Assembly: GCF_000765905.2 (NCBI RefSeq) | Contig: NZ_JRPL02000015.1 | Span: 1-48,197 of the forward strand | From: Helicobacter trogontum | GTDB lineage: Bacteria; Campylobacterota; Campylobacteria; Campylobacterales; Helicobacteraceae | DNA length: 48,197 bases | Direction of reading: 5' to 3' | Part shown: positions 16,939 to 27,202 of the stretch, one piece after another | Layout: every line of letters starts with the position of its first letter | Position numbering within the stretch: position 1 is the stretch's first letter | Program-made: the position numbers and the translations under genes | The notes under the pieces: generated by a model | Databases searched by the model: none | What the model was told of the DNA's origin: nothing | The model's input: the letters and a program-made list of their open reading frames with translations, nothing else

Positions 16939-18009
16939 ATGTTTTTTTGGTTTGTTGCAGTGAGATATCTAAGACCAACACTTGTAATTTTGTGTGGGTT
17001 GGAGTTTTTCTTTATCTGTGTGGATAGTTTGCAATACTTTGATGCTTTAGCACAATCTGCAAATAATGCAATTTGGTTTCTTGCATTTGATGCGATGTAT
17101 GCATTTAATTATGTTTTACCCTTAGCACTTTTACTTGGGCTTATCGTTTTTTACATTAGTCTTATTAAAAGTAATCAATATGTAGCTTTGCTCTCACTTG
17201 GATACTCACGCAGAAAGATTTTTTATCCACCTTTTCTTATCATTAATCTCATTGTATGTAGTTATATTGGTTTAAATGCAACTGACTTTGTATATGCACA
17301 AGAAAGAGCAGATAATATTGTAAATAATAATAGCAATGCTGATGTTTCTAAAGATTTATTTATCCGTTATAACACTGATTACGTGTTTTTTGAAAAGGTA
17401 TATCCACTTTTACAAAAGGCTGAAAATATACAAATCTATCACACAGAATATGGAGATTCAAGAAAGCTTATAAGTATTACTCGTGCAAAAGAGGGTTTTT
17501 TTCGTGATGATGAATGGGAGCTTGTAAAACCACAAGTATCAACTCTATCCACAAATTATGTCTTAGGCGATGTAGGTATGATAACTACCCAGCATGACTC
17601 TACAACAACGCTTAAAGGATTTAAACCAAAAGTACTTGATACTTTTTATAAAAATAAACCAGCCATATCAATAGTTGATGCATTTTATTCGCTACAGATT
17701 CTCATGCACGAAGGAGCAGATACAGGACGCACAAGAGGTGTGCTTTATACTCTTGCAGTTACTCCGTTTTTTATTAGTATGTTAAGCATTATTATTGCAT
17801 ACTATGCTCCACCACTTTCACGATATGGGAATCTTGCTATGCTTGGAGTAAGCCTTAGTGTACTTTCTTTGATTGTGTGGGGTATATTTTTCTCACTTGG
17901 AAAATTAAACGCCAATGCAGTTTTTATACCAGAGTTTAGTATGCTGGTGCCCATTGGTATTTTATTTATCATTAGTATTATGTATTATCGCAAATTAGAT
18001 GAGATATAA
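16939..18009 (+). CDS. LptF/LptG family permease
   Basis: Members form the inner-membrane permease of the LptBFG transporter, which extracts lipopolysaccharide and passes it to LptC. The 356 residues match the family. Three N-terminal membrane segments (about 10-110) are followed by a periplasmic beta-jellyroll domain (about 115-255) and three C-terminal segments (about 270-350). SLGYSRRKIFYPPF, the coupling-helix region, is characteristic. I cannot tell LptF from LptG with certainty; LptG is my guess. No lptB or partner permease adjoins it. A TAGAAT -10-like element lies about 20 bp upstream. Confidence 0.85.
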   Translation: MFFWFVAVRYLRPTLVILCGLEFFFICVDSLQYFDALAQSANNAIWFLAFDAMYAFNYVLPLALLLGLIVFYISLIKSNQYVALLSLGYSRRKIFYPPFLIINLIVCSYIGLNATDFVYAQERADNIVNNNSNADVSKDLFIRYNTDYVFFEKVYPLLQKAENIQIYHTEYGDSRKLISITRAKEGFFRDDEWELVKPQVSTLSTNYVLGDVGMITTQHDSTTTLKGFKPKVLDTFYKNKPAISIVDAFYSLQILMHEGADTGRTRGVLYTLAVTPFFISMLSIIIAYYAPPLSRYGNLAMLGVSLSVLSLIVWGIFFSLGKLNANAVFIPEFSMLVPIGILFIISIMYYRKLDEI

Positions 18010-18345
18010 AACAGAATTAATTTGTTGCTTTTGCTTATAGGATTTATTTAAGTATCTTGCCTACATTTTGTTTAATGAAATTCACTAGCTATCTTTATAT
18101 TACAAGATTTAAGCTTCTATGTATATAGGTGTATTGAGGCATGACAATGTGCTACAATAACGTCATAGCGGTTCTGATTTTCTATTTTTATATACTTGTG
18201 AGATATTTTAAGAGTTTGTAATCTTGGGGCTGTTATATGTAGGCTTAATCTTGTTAGTATGAGTGCTACTTTTTGATGTTATTAACCGCTAACTCGATGT
18301 AATCTATTGCAATACAACTCAAGCAAGTTCCAAGACTACATTTCT
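18010..18345. other. Gene-free spacer between convergent genes
   Basis: This is the larger part of the 375-bp gap between lptF/G-type gene and SIMPL gene. It has no reading frame or RNA-like feature; the convergent hairpin at 18346-18376 closes it. Confidence 0.55.
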
Positions 18346-18376
18346 TGGGAATACATTTTACAATTATGTATTCCCA
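18346..18376. terminator. Convergent hairpin, possible terminator
   Basis: Perfect 11-bp stem (TGGGAATACAT / ATGTATTCCCA) with a 9-base loop, eight bases beyond the stop of the minus-strand SIMPL gene. Neither side has a long T run, so its termination strength is unsure. Confidence 0.5.
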
Positions 18377-18384
18377 TTACACAA

Positions 18385-19206
18385 CTAATGTGTTTGACAT
18401 GCAAATTTTACATTCATATGAAGTGATAGAGGGATAACTGCAGATTCCATGATATTTTTTATATTAATTTGAGAATCTATTGTTTTCTTCTCTGTAAAAT
18501 CATTTGCCACATAATCTAGATTTTTTCTCTCCATAGCATACATTGTATTTCCATGGAGTGACATATTTGCTATATGGCATTGTGCATTTAGATTTTTACT
18601 ATATTCATCTTTAAGCATATTTGCTTGTTTTATAATTTGTTCTCTTAGTGTGACTTCTTGTGCTTTTTGTATGGAATCTGACAAGGAAAAATTAAATGAA
18701 TAGTTTCTAAAATCTAACCATTCATCTTGGTATACAAGCTTTTTTATTTGTGACATCAATTCTTCATATTGCTTATATGTTGTCTCTTGTATTTTACACT
18801 TTATATTAAGGTAAATATTATACCCTGCTTTTTTCTCATTCTGATAATTATAAAACTCAACTGGACCAAAGGTATAAGGTGAATATTTGCAAATATCATT
18901 ATTTGCCTGAGTTAGAGTGATAATGGAATCTAGCTTTTTTGTTATATGTTCTCTTTGAGATTCTGTGAGTGCAGAAGTGGCCCCCAATGTTTTGCTTTCT
19001 ACTATACTAATTTCCATTTGCAACAAATCTGGTTTTACATTTTGCGATGTCTCAACAGATTGTGAGATTTCGATTTGATTGCTTTGATTAGATTCTATTA
19101 CATTTTTATATGCAAATTTCTGCACTACAAAAATATCAAAAGCAATACCACCTGCAAACAAACATAAGACAATACATGCAATACCGATAAATTTAATCCA
19201 ACGCAT
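18385..19206 (-). CDS. SIMPL-domain (DUF541) protein
   Basis: The product has 273 residues with one N-terminal membrane anchor or signal sequence (IKFIGIACIVLCLFAGGIAF, about 4-23), so it is probably periplasmic. The body follows the SIMPL pattern. An early strand (LLQMEISIVESKTLGATSAL) precedes a helix and YNIYLNIKCKI; then come a long helix (QKAQEVTLREQIIKQANMLK) and a final strand VKFACQTH. SIMPL proteins are widespread with poorly defined roles, often linked to stress. It stands alone. A minus-strand TATAAT at 19242-19237 lies about 30 bp upstream. Confidence 0.75.
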   Translation of the reverse strand: MRWIKFIGIACIVLCLFAGGIAFDIFVVQKFAYKNVIESNQSNQIEISQSVETSQNVKPDLLQMEISIVESKTLGATSALTESQREHITKKLDSIITLTQANNDICKYSPYTFGPVEFYNYQNEKKAGYNIYLNIKCKIQETTYKQYEELMSQIKKLVYQDEWLDFRNYSFNFSLSDSIQKAQEVTLREQIIKQANMLKDEYSKNLNAQCHIANMSLHGNTMYAMERKNLDYVANDFTEKKTIDSQINIKNIMESAVIPLSLHMNVKFACQTH

Positions 19207-19236
19207 ATCAATCCTTTTTACTTATAAAATAACTCA

Positions 19237-19242
19237 ATTATA
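19237..19242 (-). promoter_or_regulatory. -10 element of the SIMPL gene
   Basis: Minus-strand TATAAT in TTTATAATTGAG, about 31 bp before the start codon. Confidence 0.45.
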
Positions 19243-19411
19243 AATACCATATTTCAAGTTTTAGTTAAGTCGTGTGTATCGCTGTGTCTAAATTGCTTTC
19301 TAAGTAAATATTTTGTAGAATATTTGATTGACTAAATTATAGGCAGTAATTAATAAGTGATATTTGATACATATTTTACACAAATTATTTTTTGCTTTTA
19401 CAAAGCATTTT

Positions 19412-19417
19412 TACAAT
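19412..19417 (+). promoter_or_regulatory. -10 element of the major porin gene
   Basis: TACAAT in TTTTTACAATACTG, about 30 bp before the start. A strong Shine-Dalgarno (TAGGAG) lies between. Confidence 0.5.
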
Positions 19418-19446
19418 ACTGCAAACATTTTAAAAGTTAGGAGATT

Positions 19447-20919
19447 ATGATGAAAAAAGTTTTTTCAATGGTGCTTGCAAGCGTGTTATCTCAAATGGCA
19501 TTTGCAGAGACGCAAACACAAGGTGGTCAGCAAGTAGCAAAAGATTCTAGCTCACAAGAAGTGGCTGTAACGTCTGTAAAAAAAGAAAATAAGTTGAAGG
19601 GATTAGTTACAAATGCTAAAGTTAGTGGTTTTGGTTTTGCTAGGTTTTTTACCATTAATGGTTTTGATAATATTGGACAAAATGGACAAAGTCAACAATA
19701 TAGAATAAAGCTTGATGTAACAAGTGGTAAAGTATATGGTTTTAGTGCAACTGCTGGGATTTTCTTCTCACAAGGATCAAGCACACCCGATGTAGGCAGC
19801 AATACAAATAGTGCAGTGCAGGGGGGTCGTGGTACTGCATTCACAAATAATTTTTCAGATAGATTTAATATTGCACAAATCTTTGCAAGCAAAGAATTTG
19901 ATGTGGGTTCTATGAGTGCAAAAATTGATGCTGGAAAAATAAATATCTCTTCACCATTAAGCGATAATAAAGTAGACTTAGGTACAGGTTTTGTGGCAAA
20001 TGCAAAGCAAAAGATAGAAGGTGGTAGCGTTAAGTATCATGTGTCATTCTATGATAGTTGGAATGGTGATCATGCAGGATATAATATGCGGACAAGATTA
20101 TCAAGCAGTGATCATATGACGGCAGCGGGTGTTGGTATTGGTAATAATCTCACATTGGTTGGCGTAGGTGGAGATGTGATGAATAAAGCCTTAGATTTTA
20201 ATATTTATGCAGGAAATATCTATGGCTTTATGGACTTTCTTGTTTATGGGGAAGCAAAGTATGGGATGAAATTTGGAGATTCCATAAAGCTTTCTATACT
20301 TGGACAAACAAGCATGGCATCATTAAATAGTAATGCACGACTTGCTCTTGGGTATAATGGTAAAAATCAGGCAAGTGGATTTGATACAGAATTGGTGAAT
20401 TCAGCAAAGTTTCGCGGTATATTTAATGTCCAAGCAAAACTTGCTATAAATAAGTTCTCCATAAAAGCTGGTTATCTAGGTAGTTTTGGTGATGGTTATG
20501 GTACGCTTATAGACTATAAAGGTGGTATTGATACTGCAGGGAAAATATGGAATGGAAATCTTACGGCAACCTATGAAGGCTTAGGTATGTTTGGGTCTGG
20601 TAGCTTTAAAAACTCAAGCATAAATGTGGCTTATCTTGCAGCTGAATATGGATTTAAGATTCCTTTGAAAATAGGGGTTGATGTGGCTTATGTATTTGGT
20701 AATACCTATATGCCACAACTTAATGTCTCTCCACATAGTGTTACAGAACAAGTATCAGGACTTAGTCAAAAGTTTATTAGAGACGCAAGTTTTGTAGAGG
20801 TTACACCACATATTACTTACAAATTCTTTGATAAATTAGAGCTCTCATTTCTAGCAGCAACATTAGTAGGTGATATAAATTTCTTTAAAACAAGAACAGA
20901 ATTAAAATATACCTTCTAA
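19447..20919 (+). CDS. Major outer-membrane porin (Campylobacter MOMP type)
   Basis: The 490-residue product has a signal peptide (MMKKVFSMVLASVLSQMAFA). The next conserved segment is KVSGFGFARFFTINGFD. A barrel of alternating strands with many Gly, Asn and Ser residues ends in ELKYTF, with the C-terminal Phe needed for outer-membrane insertion. It resembles Campylobacter MOMP/PorA and the equivalent porins of enterohepatic Helicobacter, large channels for small solutes and a main surface antigen. The second ATG at 19450 sits six bases from the ribosome site and may be the true start. The gene has its own promoter and no operon partner. Confidence 0.85.
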   Translation: MMKKVFSMVLASVLSQMAFAETQTQGGQQVAKDSSSQEVAVTSVKKENKLKGLVTNAKVSGFGFARFFTINGFDNIGQNGQSQQYRIKLDVTSGKVYGFSATAGIFFSQGSSTPDVGSNTNSAVQGGRGTAFTNNFSDRFNIAQIFASKEFDVGSMSAKIDAGKINISSPLSDNKVDLGTGFVANAKQKIEGGSVKYHVSFYDSWNGDHAGYNMRTRLSSSDHMTAAGVGIGNNLTLVGVGGDVMNKALDFNIYAGNIYGFMDFLVYGEAKYGMKFGDSIKLSILGQTSMASLNSNARLALGYNGKNQASGFDTELVNSAKFRGIFNVQAKLAINKFSIKAGYLGSFGDGYGTLIDYKGGIDTAGKIWNGNLTATYEGLGMFGSGSFKNSSINVAYLAAEYGFKIPLKIGVDVAYVFGNTYMPQLNVSPHSVTEQVSGLSQKFIRDASFVEVTPHITYKFFDKLELSFLAATLVGDINFFKTRTELKYTF

Positions 20920-21461
20920 TCTTTTCTCAATTACCTTATCGCATAATGTTTGAATGCATTGTGCCTGCTTTCTATCATGTTGGAGTTGTGTTTATATGAC
21001 CTAGCAACTCCTAAATCTTGTATTTAGATGTTTTATGGAAGTCTTTTTGTCCTATTGAATCTAAAATTTTATATAAGAGCTACATTTATCATTCTATCAA
21101 TCTTTGCATACAAGTTGTAATGTCATATGTTTGCTTGGGGCGAAGTAGAACTTATATAATAAGAAGTGGTTGTATCTATGCAAAAGTATATTCACGCAAT
21201 TAGCTAAAAACCTTACTTCATATATAATCCATCGATTTTTTTTGTTGCTATATATTCATCTTTTACATTTATTGATTAGAGATATGAGTGCAACAGAGTG
21301 TCAAACATGTTTTTCTCGTTCTTCTTGATGAGCATGATCTTAATATCTTTTATACCGATTGTCATTTTTACAGGATGTAAAAAGCATTATAAAAACATTT
21401 GATGCTCATTTATCTATAATTTTGATGATGGTTGTGGTGTATTATGCTATTCTTCTTGTTT
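20920..21461. other. Gene-free 542-bp spacer
   Basis: It lies between convergent genes (porin and NlpC/P60 gene). A 61-codon frame at 21018-21203 has no ribosome site and no recognisable product, so I do not call it. No hairpin terminator stands out. Confidence 0.5.
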
Positions 21462-22169
21462 TTATAAGTAAGTGCGTCCCCCGCGATATGCTTTTACCCA
21501 ATACTTATTGGTGAGGTTTGCTATCATTACCTTTCTTCCTTTCCCAGGTGCATGGATAAATTGATTGTTGCCAATGTAGATTCCAACATGATTTACTTGT
21601 TTTCCATTATTAGTAAAAAAGACTAAATCTCCTACCTTTAAGTTGCTTTTTGCCACAAATTTACCGCTATTATATTGCTCGATTGAAGTTCTGGGTAGGG
21701 TTAGTCCATTTAGCCTATACACTGCTCTTACTAATCCACTGCAATCAAAACCACTCGAAGTTGTCCCACCCCATTTATATGGGACACCTATATATTGATG
21801 TGCATCTTTTGAAATATTTTTTCTTACCTTGTCCTGTGTTTGCGGTTTATGTTGGTTTATTGCATAACTTTGAGGGCTAATGATAAAAAAATCATTGATA
21901 ATGCGCTTTTTTTTATATGTGTCTGCAACCTTTCTTGCAGTTGCAGAATCTTTATAGTTACCAAAGCGAACTTTATACATCCCTTTTTCTTTAAAAAAGA
22001 AAGCATCAAGACCTTGTTTGTTGAGAAAATCAGCGAGATTCCCAGCATTTTTTAACTCACTGAAACTTCCAACCTGTACACTATAAGCCACATGTTTTAC
22101 TTGCTCTTTTGCAAAAAGTAAGGCACACATCAAGGTTGTCATCACGCTCATAAGCAATATATTTTTCAT
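21462..22169 (-). CDS. Secreted SPOR-NlpC/P60 peptidoglycan hydrolase
   Basis: NlpC/P60 enzymes cut peptide stems of peptidoglycan. Domain order over 235 residues: signal peptide (1-20); SPOR domain (about 27-98, SVQVGSFSELKNAGNLADFL), which binds denuded glycan at the septum; short linker; NlpC/P60 domain (about 120-235). The catalytic Cys is in GFDCSGLV (C143), with His in QVNHVGIYIG (H194) and a third polar residue in FIHAPGK (H206). SPOR and hydrolase domains on one chain suggest action at the division site. A minus-strand TATAAT at 22204-22199 lies about 30 bp upstream. Confidence 0.9.
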   Translation of the reverse strand: MKNILLMSVMTTLMCALLFAKEQVKHVAYSVQVGSFSELKNAGNLADFLNKQGLDAFFFKEKGMYKVRFGNYKDSATARKVADTYKKKRIINDFFIISPQSYAINQHKPQTQDKVRKNISKDAHQYIGVPYKWGGTTSSGFDCSGLVRAVYRLNGLTLPRTSIEQYNSGKFVAKSNLKVGDLVFFTNNGKQVNHVGIYIGNNQFIHAPGKGRKVMIANLTNKYWVKAYRGGRTYL

Positions 22170-22198
22170 ATTTTTCCTTGCAATAAAATAAAGAACGA

Positions 22199-22204
22199 AT
22201 TATA
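22199..22204 (-). promoter_or_regulatory. -10 element of the NlpC/P60 gene
   Basis: Minus-strand TATAAT in AAGCTATAATTCG, 30 bp before the start codon. The gene is therefore probably transcribed apart from the permease gene upstream. Confidence 0.5.
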
Positions 22205-22266
22205 GCTTAAAGCCTCAAATAAAAAAACCAATTTGCAATAAGGTAACTATCATAACAACTATAATA

Positions 22267-23478
22267 TTACTCATAGCGTAATGCTTCAATAGGATCAAGT
22301 TTTGATGCTCTTTTGGCGGGTAGATAACCAAAAATTACTCCAATTATTGCAGAGAACAAGAATGCACCAAATGCAACCCACATATCAAACACAAAAGGTA
22401 TATCCATTTTTATTGCAACCCCCCATGAGATAAAAAAAGCTAGAATGATTCCAATACTACCGCCAAGTGCACTTACTACAACAGATTCTATGAGGAATTG
22501 CAACAAAACATCTCTCTCTAATGCACCAATGGCAAGACGAGTACCAATTTCCTTTGTTCGCTCTGTCACTGATACAAGCATAATATTCATAATCCCAATA
22601 CCACCTACAATCAAACTAATACCTGCAGCTGAGCTTAAAAATATAAATAAAATGCGCATGGTAGATGTCATACTCTCTTCAAACTGCTTTGTATCCATAA
22701 TGTCAAATGTGTCAAGTTGTCCTCGTTTGATATTTCTATGCTCCCTTAAGATTTGTCGAATCTGCTCACTAAGATTACTAGAATCTATACCATCTTTCAT
22801 CGATATCATGATTCTATCAATATTATAATTACTTGTAACACCTGATATATCACGTAAATAAGTTTTAAATGGGAGTGCAATAAAATCATCTTGATCGTTA
22901 CCAAAACCACCTTGCCCTTTTGCCTTAAACACTCCAATAACTTCACAAATACTCTTACTGATACGCACTTTTTCCCCAAGAGGATTAGAATCTTTAAATA
23001 AAACAAGACGCACACTTTGCCCTAATATACATACATTGGAGCTAAGATCTTCAGTATTAAAAGGGCGACCAAGCTCTACTTGCCAGTCTGCTACTTTAAA
23101 ATAATTATTTGTTATTCCGCTAATTGTTGTATTGGTATTAACACCCATGTATTGTGCAATAGCACTTGTGCTAGAGAGGGGAGCAATATGTTTTATAGAA
23201 GCAGTTAATCTAGATTCCAAAATCTCAACTTCTCTATTTGTAAATTTTTTACTTAGAGAACCACCCCCTGTATTGAGTCTAAATGCTGGACGTATAACAA
23301 GCACATTACTACCCATACTTGCGATTTGCATTTGCACCTTTTTTGTCGTGCCATTTCCTAAAGAAATCATTACAATTACAGAGCCAACACCAATAATAAT
23401 CCCCAACATTGTTAAAAATGCTCTTAAATAATTGCGTGAAATCTGCCGAAAAGCAAGTGATATAGCATTCCAAATCAT
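22267..23478 (-). CDS. MacB/FtsX-type ABC transporter permease
   Basis: The 403-residue product has the MacB layout. Membrane segment 1 is at about 18-42 (FLTMLGIIIGVGSVIVMISLG). A periplasmic core domain spans about 45-275. Three C-terminal segments follow, with GGIGIMNIMLVSVTERTKEIGTR, the region that contacts the ATPase, and it ends PAKRASKLDPIEALRYE. MacB-type systems work by mechanotransmission, driving export of peptides, toxins or lipoproteins with a MacA-like adaptor and an outer-membrane channel. The ATPase domain is not fused and no ATPase or adaptor gene flanks it. Confidence 0.88.
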   Translation of the reverse strand: MIWNAISLAFRQISRNYLRAFLTMLGIIIGVGSVIVMISLGNGTTKKVQMQIASMGSNVLVIRPAFRLNTGGGSLSKKFTNREVEILESRLTASIKHIAPLSSTSAIAQYMGVNTNTTISGITNNYFKVADWQVELGRPFNTEDLSSNVCILGQSVRLVLFKDSNPLGEKVRISKSICEVIGVFKAKGQGGFGNDQDDFIALPFKTYLRDISGVTSNYNIDRIMISMKDGIDSSNLSEQIRQILREHRNIKRGQLDTFDIMDTKQFEESMTSTMRILFIFLSSAAGISLIVGGIGIMNIMLVSVTERTKEIGTRLAIGALERDVLLQFLIESVVVSALGGSIGIILAFFISWGVAIKMDIPFVFDMWVAFGAFLFSAIIGVIFGYLPAKRASKLDPIEALRYE

Positions 23479-23832
23479 ATATACCTCTATATTAACTTAT
23501 ATCTTAGGCTTAATTATAAGATATTTTATGCAAACTAGATTCTCTTCTGTTTAAGTGAATATGGGGTTTAGAGTATAAAATCTATGGAGTTGAGGGGTTA
23601 TATAAAATATAAAAAAGAAATAAGAGGTTTTTAAAAGAGATTTAAAGTTGTAAATCTTATGTAAGCTTTTATAAAATGCAGTTTCATTAAGTATATATAA
23701 AGAATAAAAAGTAGACTTTTAGTAAAGGCTAAGAATGGACAAATACCTTAAAACATATCGCATTAAGTTCATCATCGCATATTGTATGCCATTTTACTAA
23801 GCCACACTTTTATTCTTTATGTAATATAGAGA
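23479..23832. other. 354-bp spacer upstream of the permease
   Basis: It contains a minus-strand TATAAT (23518-23513), about 35 bp before the permease start. The remainder, next to the 3' end of the FkbM-type gene, shows no reading frame or clear hairpin. Confidence 0.5.
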
Positions 23833-24334
23833 TCATTGAAATAGTATTGGGATATTTGGTTGCTTCTCAAGGTTAGGATAATCAAGATAGGGTATATCAC
23901 CACATTCATTTCGTAATGCAAAATCCTTTGGCAATAAATATTTTCTTGCATAGCTTACTTCCAATAAACTTGACATAAAGCGATCCTTGATATAAAAATT
24001 ATGACCACCCGCATTGTAATGTAGGTGTATTGGATGAAAGGCATGATGAAACTTTTCTAGTATGGCCACATGTCTTTCTGTCTGTAATGAAGATCTTGGA
24101 TCACAATTATGGAATTCAAGAATAATTTGTGAAAAATACTTTTCAAGTATATTAAAATCAAGTTTTTCAAAAATTTCCCACTCTGCACCCTCAATATCCA
24201 TTTGCAATATATTATGAGCTTTTTCATCAAAATCATATTGTTGTATAATATCTTCAAAAGTAATTGTTTGGCGATCTCTCATTGTTCCAATAAACTTTCT
24301 ATGGAATATCATATTTTTGTGGGTATCTGGTGCC

Positions 24335-24341
24335 TTTTTTT
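24335..24341. repeat. T7 homopolymer at the frameshift (A7 in gene direction)
   Basis: The gene frame breaks here: with six A the reading runs through to the methyltransferase motif, with seven it stops 13 codons further on. The tract is short for regular slippage but also a common place for sequencing error. Confidence 0.75.
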
Positions 24342-24454
24342 ATACTTGCATCATACTGCAACACCTGATACCCCATATTTGCCATTTCTAAATCCCAAGG
24401 GGAAAAATCAGAAATACCTAGAGAGACTGCTTTTGGCTGCGAGGTTGATGATGA

Positions 24455-24466
24455 GGGGGGGGGGGG
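24455..24466. repeat. G12 homopolymer (C12 in gene direction), contingency tract
   Basis: Twelve G on the plus strand encode four Pro between GGYVML and SSST in the FkbM-type gene. Poly-G/C tracts of this length are the classic phase-variation switches of Campylobacter and Helicobacter surface genes. At C12 both sides are in frame; a C11 tract would meet a TAG shortly after. Confidence 0.9.
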
Positions 24467-24834
24467 TAACATCACATATCCACCATCCATCTTACCACCT
24501 ATTCTCACGAGATTATTAAGTTGTGCTGGACGCACAGAATAAAGATACTTTTTCATATTTTCAACACAAGATTTACGTGAATCAACTGATACTTGTAGTC
24601 CTAATTGAAGCATTGCAAAAAGCAAATCTTGATGCTCTTTATTTTGCACACAATTTTGTATTGCAAGATTTGTTATTATATTTTTTTGCAAAACATACAA
24701 CTTTTTATTAATACTTTAATCTTCCTTAAACATCCACTTTGGATTTAAGCAACATTTGCTATCAATTAACTCCAATTTACCACCCATAAATATAGAGCAC
24801 TTATTGCATTACAATAATTTATATTCTTGCTAAT

Positions 24835-27072
24835 CTAAAATCCAACTTCAATAGTTCCAAGTACTTCGAATGAAGCATTTGGATCAATTTCAGCATGGCT
24901 TAATACTACGACAGAATCTAATTTAAATTGCTCTAATTTAATGCTTAAAGGCATACGCAATTGCGGATCAACTACTAAAATAACTGGGGTAATATTCCTT
25001 TGCAGGATTTTTACACTTTCTTGCTCTACTGCATCGATTAGCTTCTGCATTTCGCTTGTGTTGAGTAACAAGAATTTTGCACCATGTTGGTCTTTTAGTT
25101 TATTTAACAAGAAATGTTCAGAATCTTGAGAAAGTGTCACAAGTTTGATATTACCATCCTCAGACTTAAAGACATTTGTAATAACACGTGAAAGTTTAGA
25201 TCGAACTTGCTCTACAATAATTGCAACATCATTTTGTACGCTTGGGGCAATATCTGTGATTGTTTCAAGGATTGTGAGCATATCCTTAATAGGTATACCT
25301 TCATGCAACAAAGCTTGTAATACACTGCGGATAACACTGGAGGGCACTTTTTTTGCCTCTTCGATTGCTGCTGGGTATTCTTCTTCGAGCCTATCCATAA
25401 GCTTTTTGACTTCATCTTTTGTAATAAATTCTTCAGCATATTTTTTCACAAGTTCACTCATATGAGTTGCAATAACAGTTGATGGATCGATTACTGTGTA
25501 ACCTTGAATAATTGCATCTTCCTTTAAATTTGCATCAATCCACATTGCATCAAGTCCAAAAGCTGGTTCTTTTGTCGGTATCCCATCAATTTCTTTTGCT
25601 ACCATACCTGTGTTCATAGCAAGGAATTTATCAGGCATAACTTCACCACTACCAATTTCAATACCTTTCAAGAAAAACTGATAGGTTGTAGGACCAATGC
25701 CTGGATCATCAGTCATGCGGATTTGAGGCATTAAAAAACCATAGTCTCTTGCTATCTTTTTTCGGATTCCACGGACTCGTTCAAGCAAGTCCCCTCCCTG
25801 ATCTACCGCGGCAAGACGGATTAAGTGGTAGCCTAGGTGGAGCTCCAAAAATTCCACTTTTAACACCTCATTAATTGCTTTTTCTTCTTCTTTTTTGATT
25901 TCTTCTTGTGTTTTTGGCGGTCGTTTTGGCGCTGGTTCTTGTATTGGCACTTTTTCTCCACTCGCTTGTGCTGCCTTTTTGGCTGCTAGTTTTTCCTTTG
26001 TTTTTTTACCGCCAAATCCACTTATCAGTTGATTAAACTTTGCAAACATAGAATCTTCATTGTCTTTATTGATAAGCCATGCTGCAAACCAAAAAATTGC
26101 TCCAACAAATGCAAGAGGCAATGTGGGAAAACTAGGTGCAAGTGAAAAAATAAAAAGAATAAAGCCTACAATAACAAGTGTTTTTGATTTATCTGTTAAT
26201 TGTTTTACAAGGTTATTTGCGAAATTCTCTTCTTCGCCCTTTGTAGTTCGTGTTGCAACTATACCTGTTGCAGTCGCTACGATCAATGCTGGAATTTGCC
26301 CTACTAAGCCATCGCCAATTGTAAGAATTGTAAATACTTTTGCAGCCTCTGCCATTGTCATACCATTTTGAAATACCCCTATACAGAATCCACCAATAAT
26401 ATTAATGATAGTAATGATAATAGCAGCAATAGCATCACCTTTTACAAATTTGCTCGCACCATCCATTGCACCATAAAAGTCAGCCTCTTGTGCCAAACTT
26501 TCGCGTCTTTGTTTTGCTTCTTTTTCATCAATAAGTCCAGCATTCATATCAGCATCAATTGCCATTTGTTTACCAGGCATTGCATCAAGTGCAAAACGTG
26601 CTCTAACTTCTGTTACACGTGTCGAACCATTGGTTATAACAAGTAGATTCACTATAATAAGAATAATAAAGATGATCACACCAATTGTATAGCTACCACT
26701 TGCTACAAATTCACCAAATGCTTCCACAATGCGACTTACATGTTCTGCACCATTGCTACCTTCACTAAGAATCATACGTGTGGTTGCCACATTTAATGCA
26801 AGTCGATATGCTGTTACAAATAATAATAGTGTTGGAAAAGTAGAAAAATCCATAGGTTTATTAATGTAGAGTGCAATTAAGATAATAAGAATGGATAATG
26901 CAATAGATATGGTTAAAAGTAAATCAAGCATTGGTGCTGGTAGTGGTATAATGATTACTGCTAGAATCATCACCACAAACACAACAACACCAAGATCCTT
27001 TGACTTTCCAATGAGTTTTAAAAATGGAAAAGCTCTCTGCAGAATACCACTATTTTGTTCTTTGTCTGCCAT
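24835..27072 (-). CDS. flhA: Flagellar export gate protein FlhA
   Basis: FlhA forms the nonameric ring of the flagellar type III export gate. The 745-residue product has about eight N-terminal membrane segments (about 20-335). The cytoplasmic FHIPEP signature region lies between, including [25 protein letters not shown] (about 150-175). A charged linker (about 355-410, rich in Lys/Glu) leads to the C-terminal docking domain (about 410-745). The gene is divergent from rpsO across about 130 bp, an order also found in H. pylori. It follows the FkbM-type gene on the minus strand but a 134-bp gap separates them. Confidence 0.97.
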   Translation of the reverse strand: MADKEQNSGILQRAFPFLKLIGKSKDLGVVVFVVMILAVIIIPLPAPMLDLLLTISIALSILIILIALYINKPMDFSTFPTLLLFVTAYRLALNVATTRMILSEGSNGAEHVSRIVEAFGEFVASGSYTIGVIIFIILIIVNLLVITNGSTRVTEVRARFALDAMPGKQMAIDADMNAGLIDEKEAKQRRESLAQEADFYGAMDGASKFVKGDAIAAIIITIINIIGGFCIGVFQNGMTMAEAAKVFTILTIGDGLVGQIPALIVATATGIVATRTTKGEEENFANNLVKQLTDKSKTLVIVGFILFIFSLAPSFPTLPLAFVGAIFWFAAWLINKDNEDSMFAKFNQLISGFGGKKTKEKLAAKKAAQASGEKVPIQEPAPKRPPKTQEEIKKEEEKAINEVLKVEFLELHLGYHLIRLAAVDQGGDLLERVRGIRKKIARDYGFLMPQIRMTDDPGIGPTTYQFFLKGIEIGSGEVMPDKFLAMNTGMVAKEIDGIPTKEPAFGLDAMWIDANLKEDAIIQGYTVIDPSTVIATHMSELVKKYAEEFITKDEVKKLMDRLEEEYPAAIEEAKKVPSSVIRSVLQALLHEGIPIKDMLTILETITDIAPSVQNDVAIIVEQVRSKLSRVITNVFKSEDGNIKLVTLSQDSEHFLLNKLKDQHGAKFLLLNTSEMQKLIDAVEQESVKILQRNITPVILVVDPQLRMPLSIKLEQFKLDSVVVLSHAEIDPNASFEVLGTIEVGF

Positions 27073-27202
27073 AGTAATGTTTACCTTAAAAGTTTCATAT
27101 GATTTCTAAGTTTCTAAAAATATCCTCATATTTTACCAAAAATATTGAAAAATATGTTAAAATCCATTCTTTAATTTCATTTTACCATTTATGGAGGTCA
27201 TC

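Larger units (their letters stand above)
23833..24700 (-). pseudogene. FkbM-type methyltransferase, frameshifted and probably phase-variable
   Basis: Two overlapping frames encode one protein. Codons from 24700 give the N-terminal part (to about IKKGTRYPQ, ending at 24299). The second part, recognisable from about MIFHRKFIG (24312) to 23833, holds the SAM-methyltransferase motif MDIEGAEWEIFEKL. Removing one A from the A7 run at 24335-24341 (T7 on the plus strand) joins them into a 288-residue protein reading IKKAPDTHKNMIFHRKF across the junction, as FkbM relatives do. A C12 tract (24455-24466) earlier in the gene is in frame with its flanks. FkbM enzymes methylate sugars or other acceptors; here a surface glycan is likely. 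It is off as sequenced, or else the A7 is a sequencing error. Confidence 0.85.

Noticed and set aside
21018-21203. 61-codon plus-strand frame between porin and NlpC/P60 gene
   Set aside because: No ribosome site, no recognisable product, composition of random AT-rich DNA.
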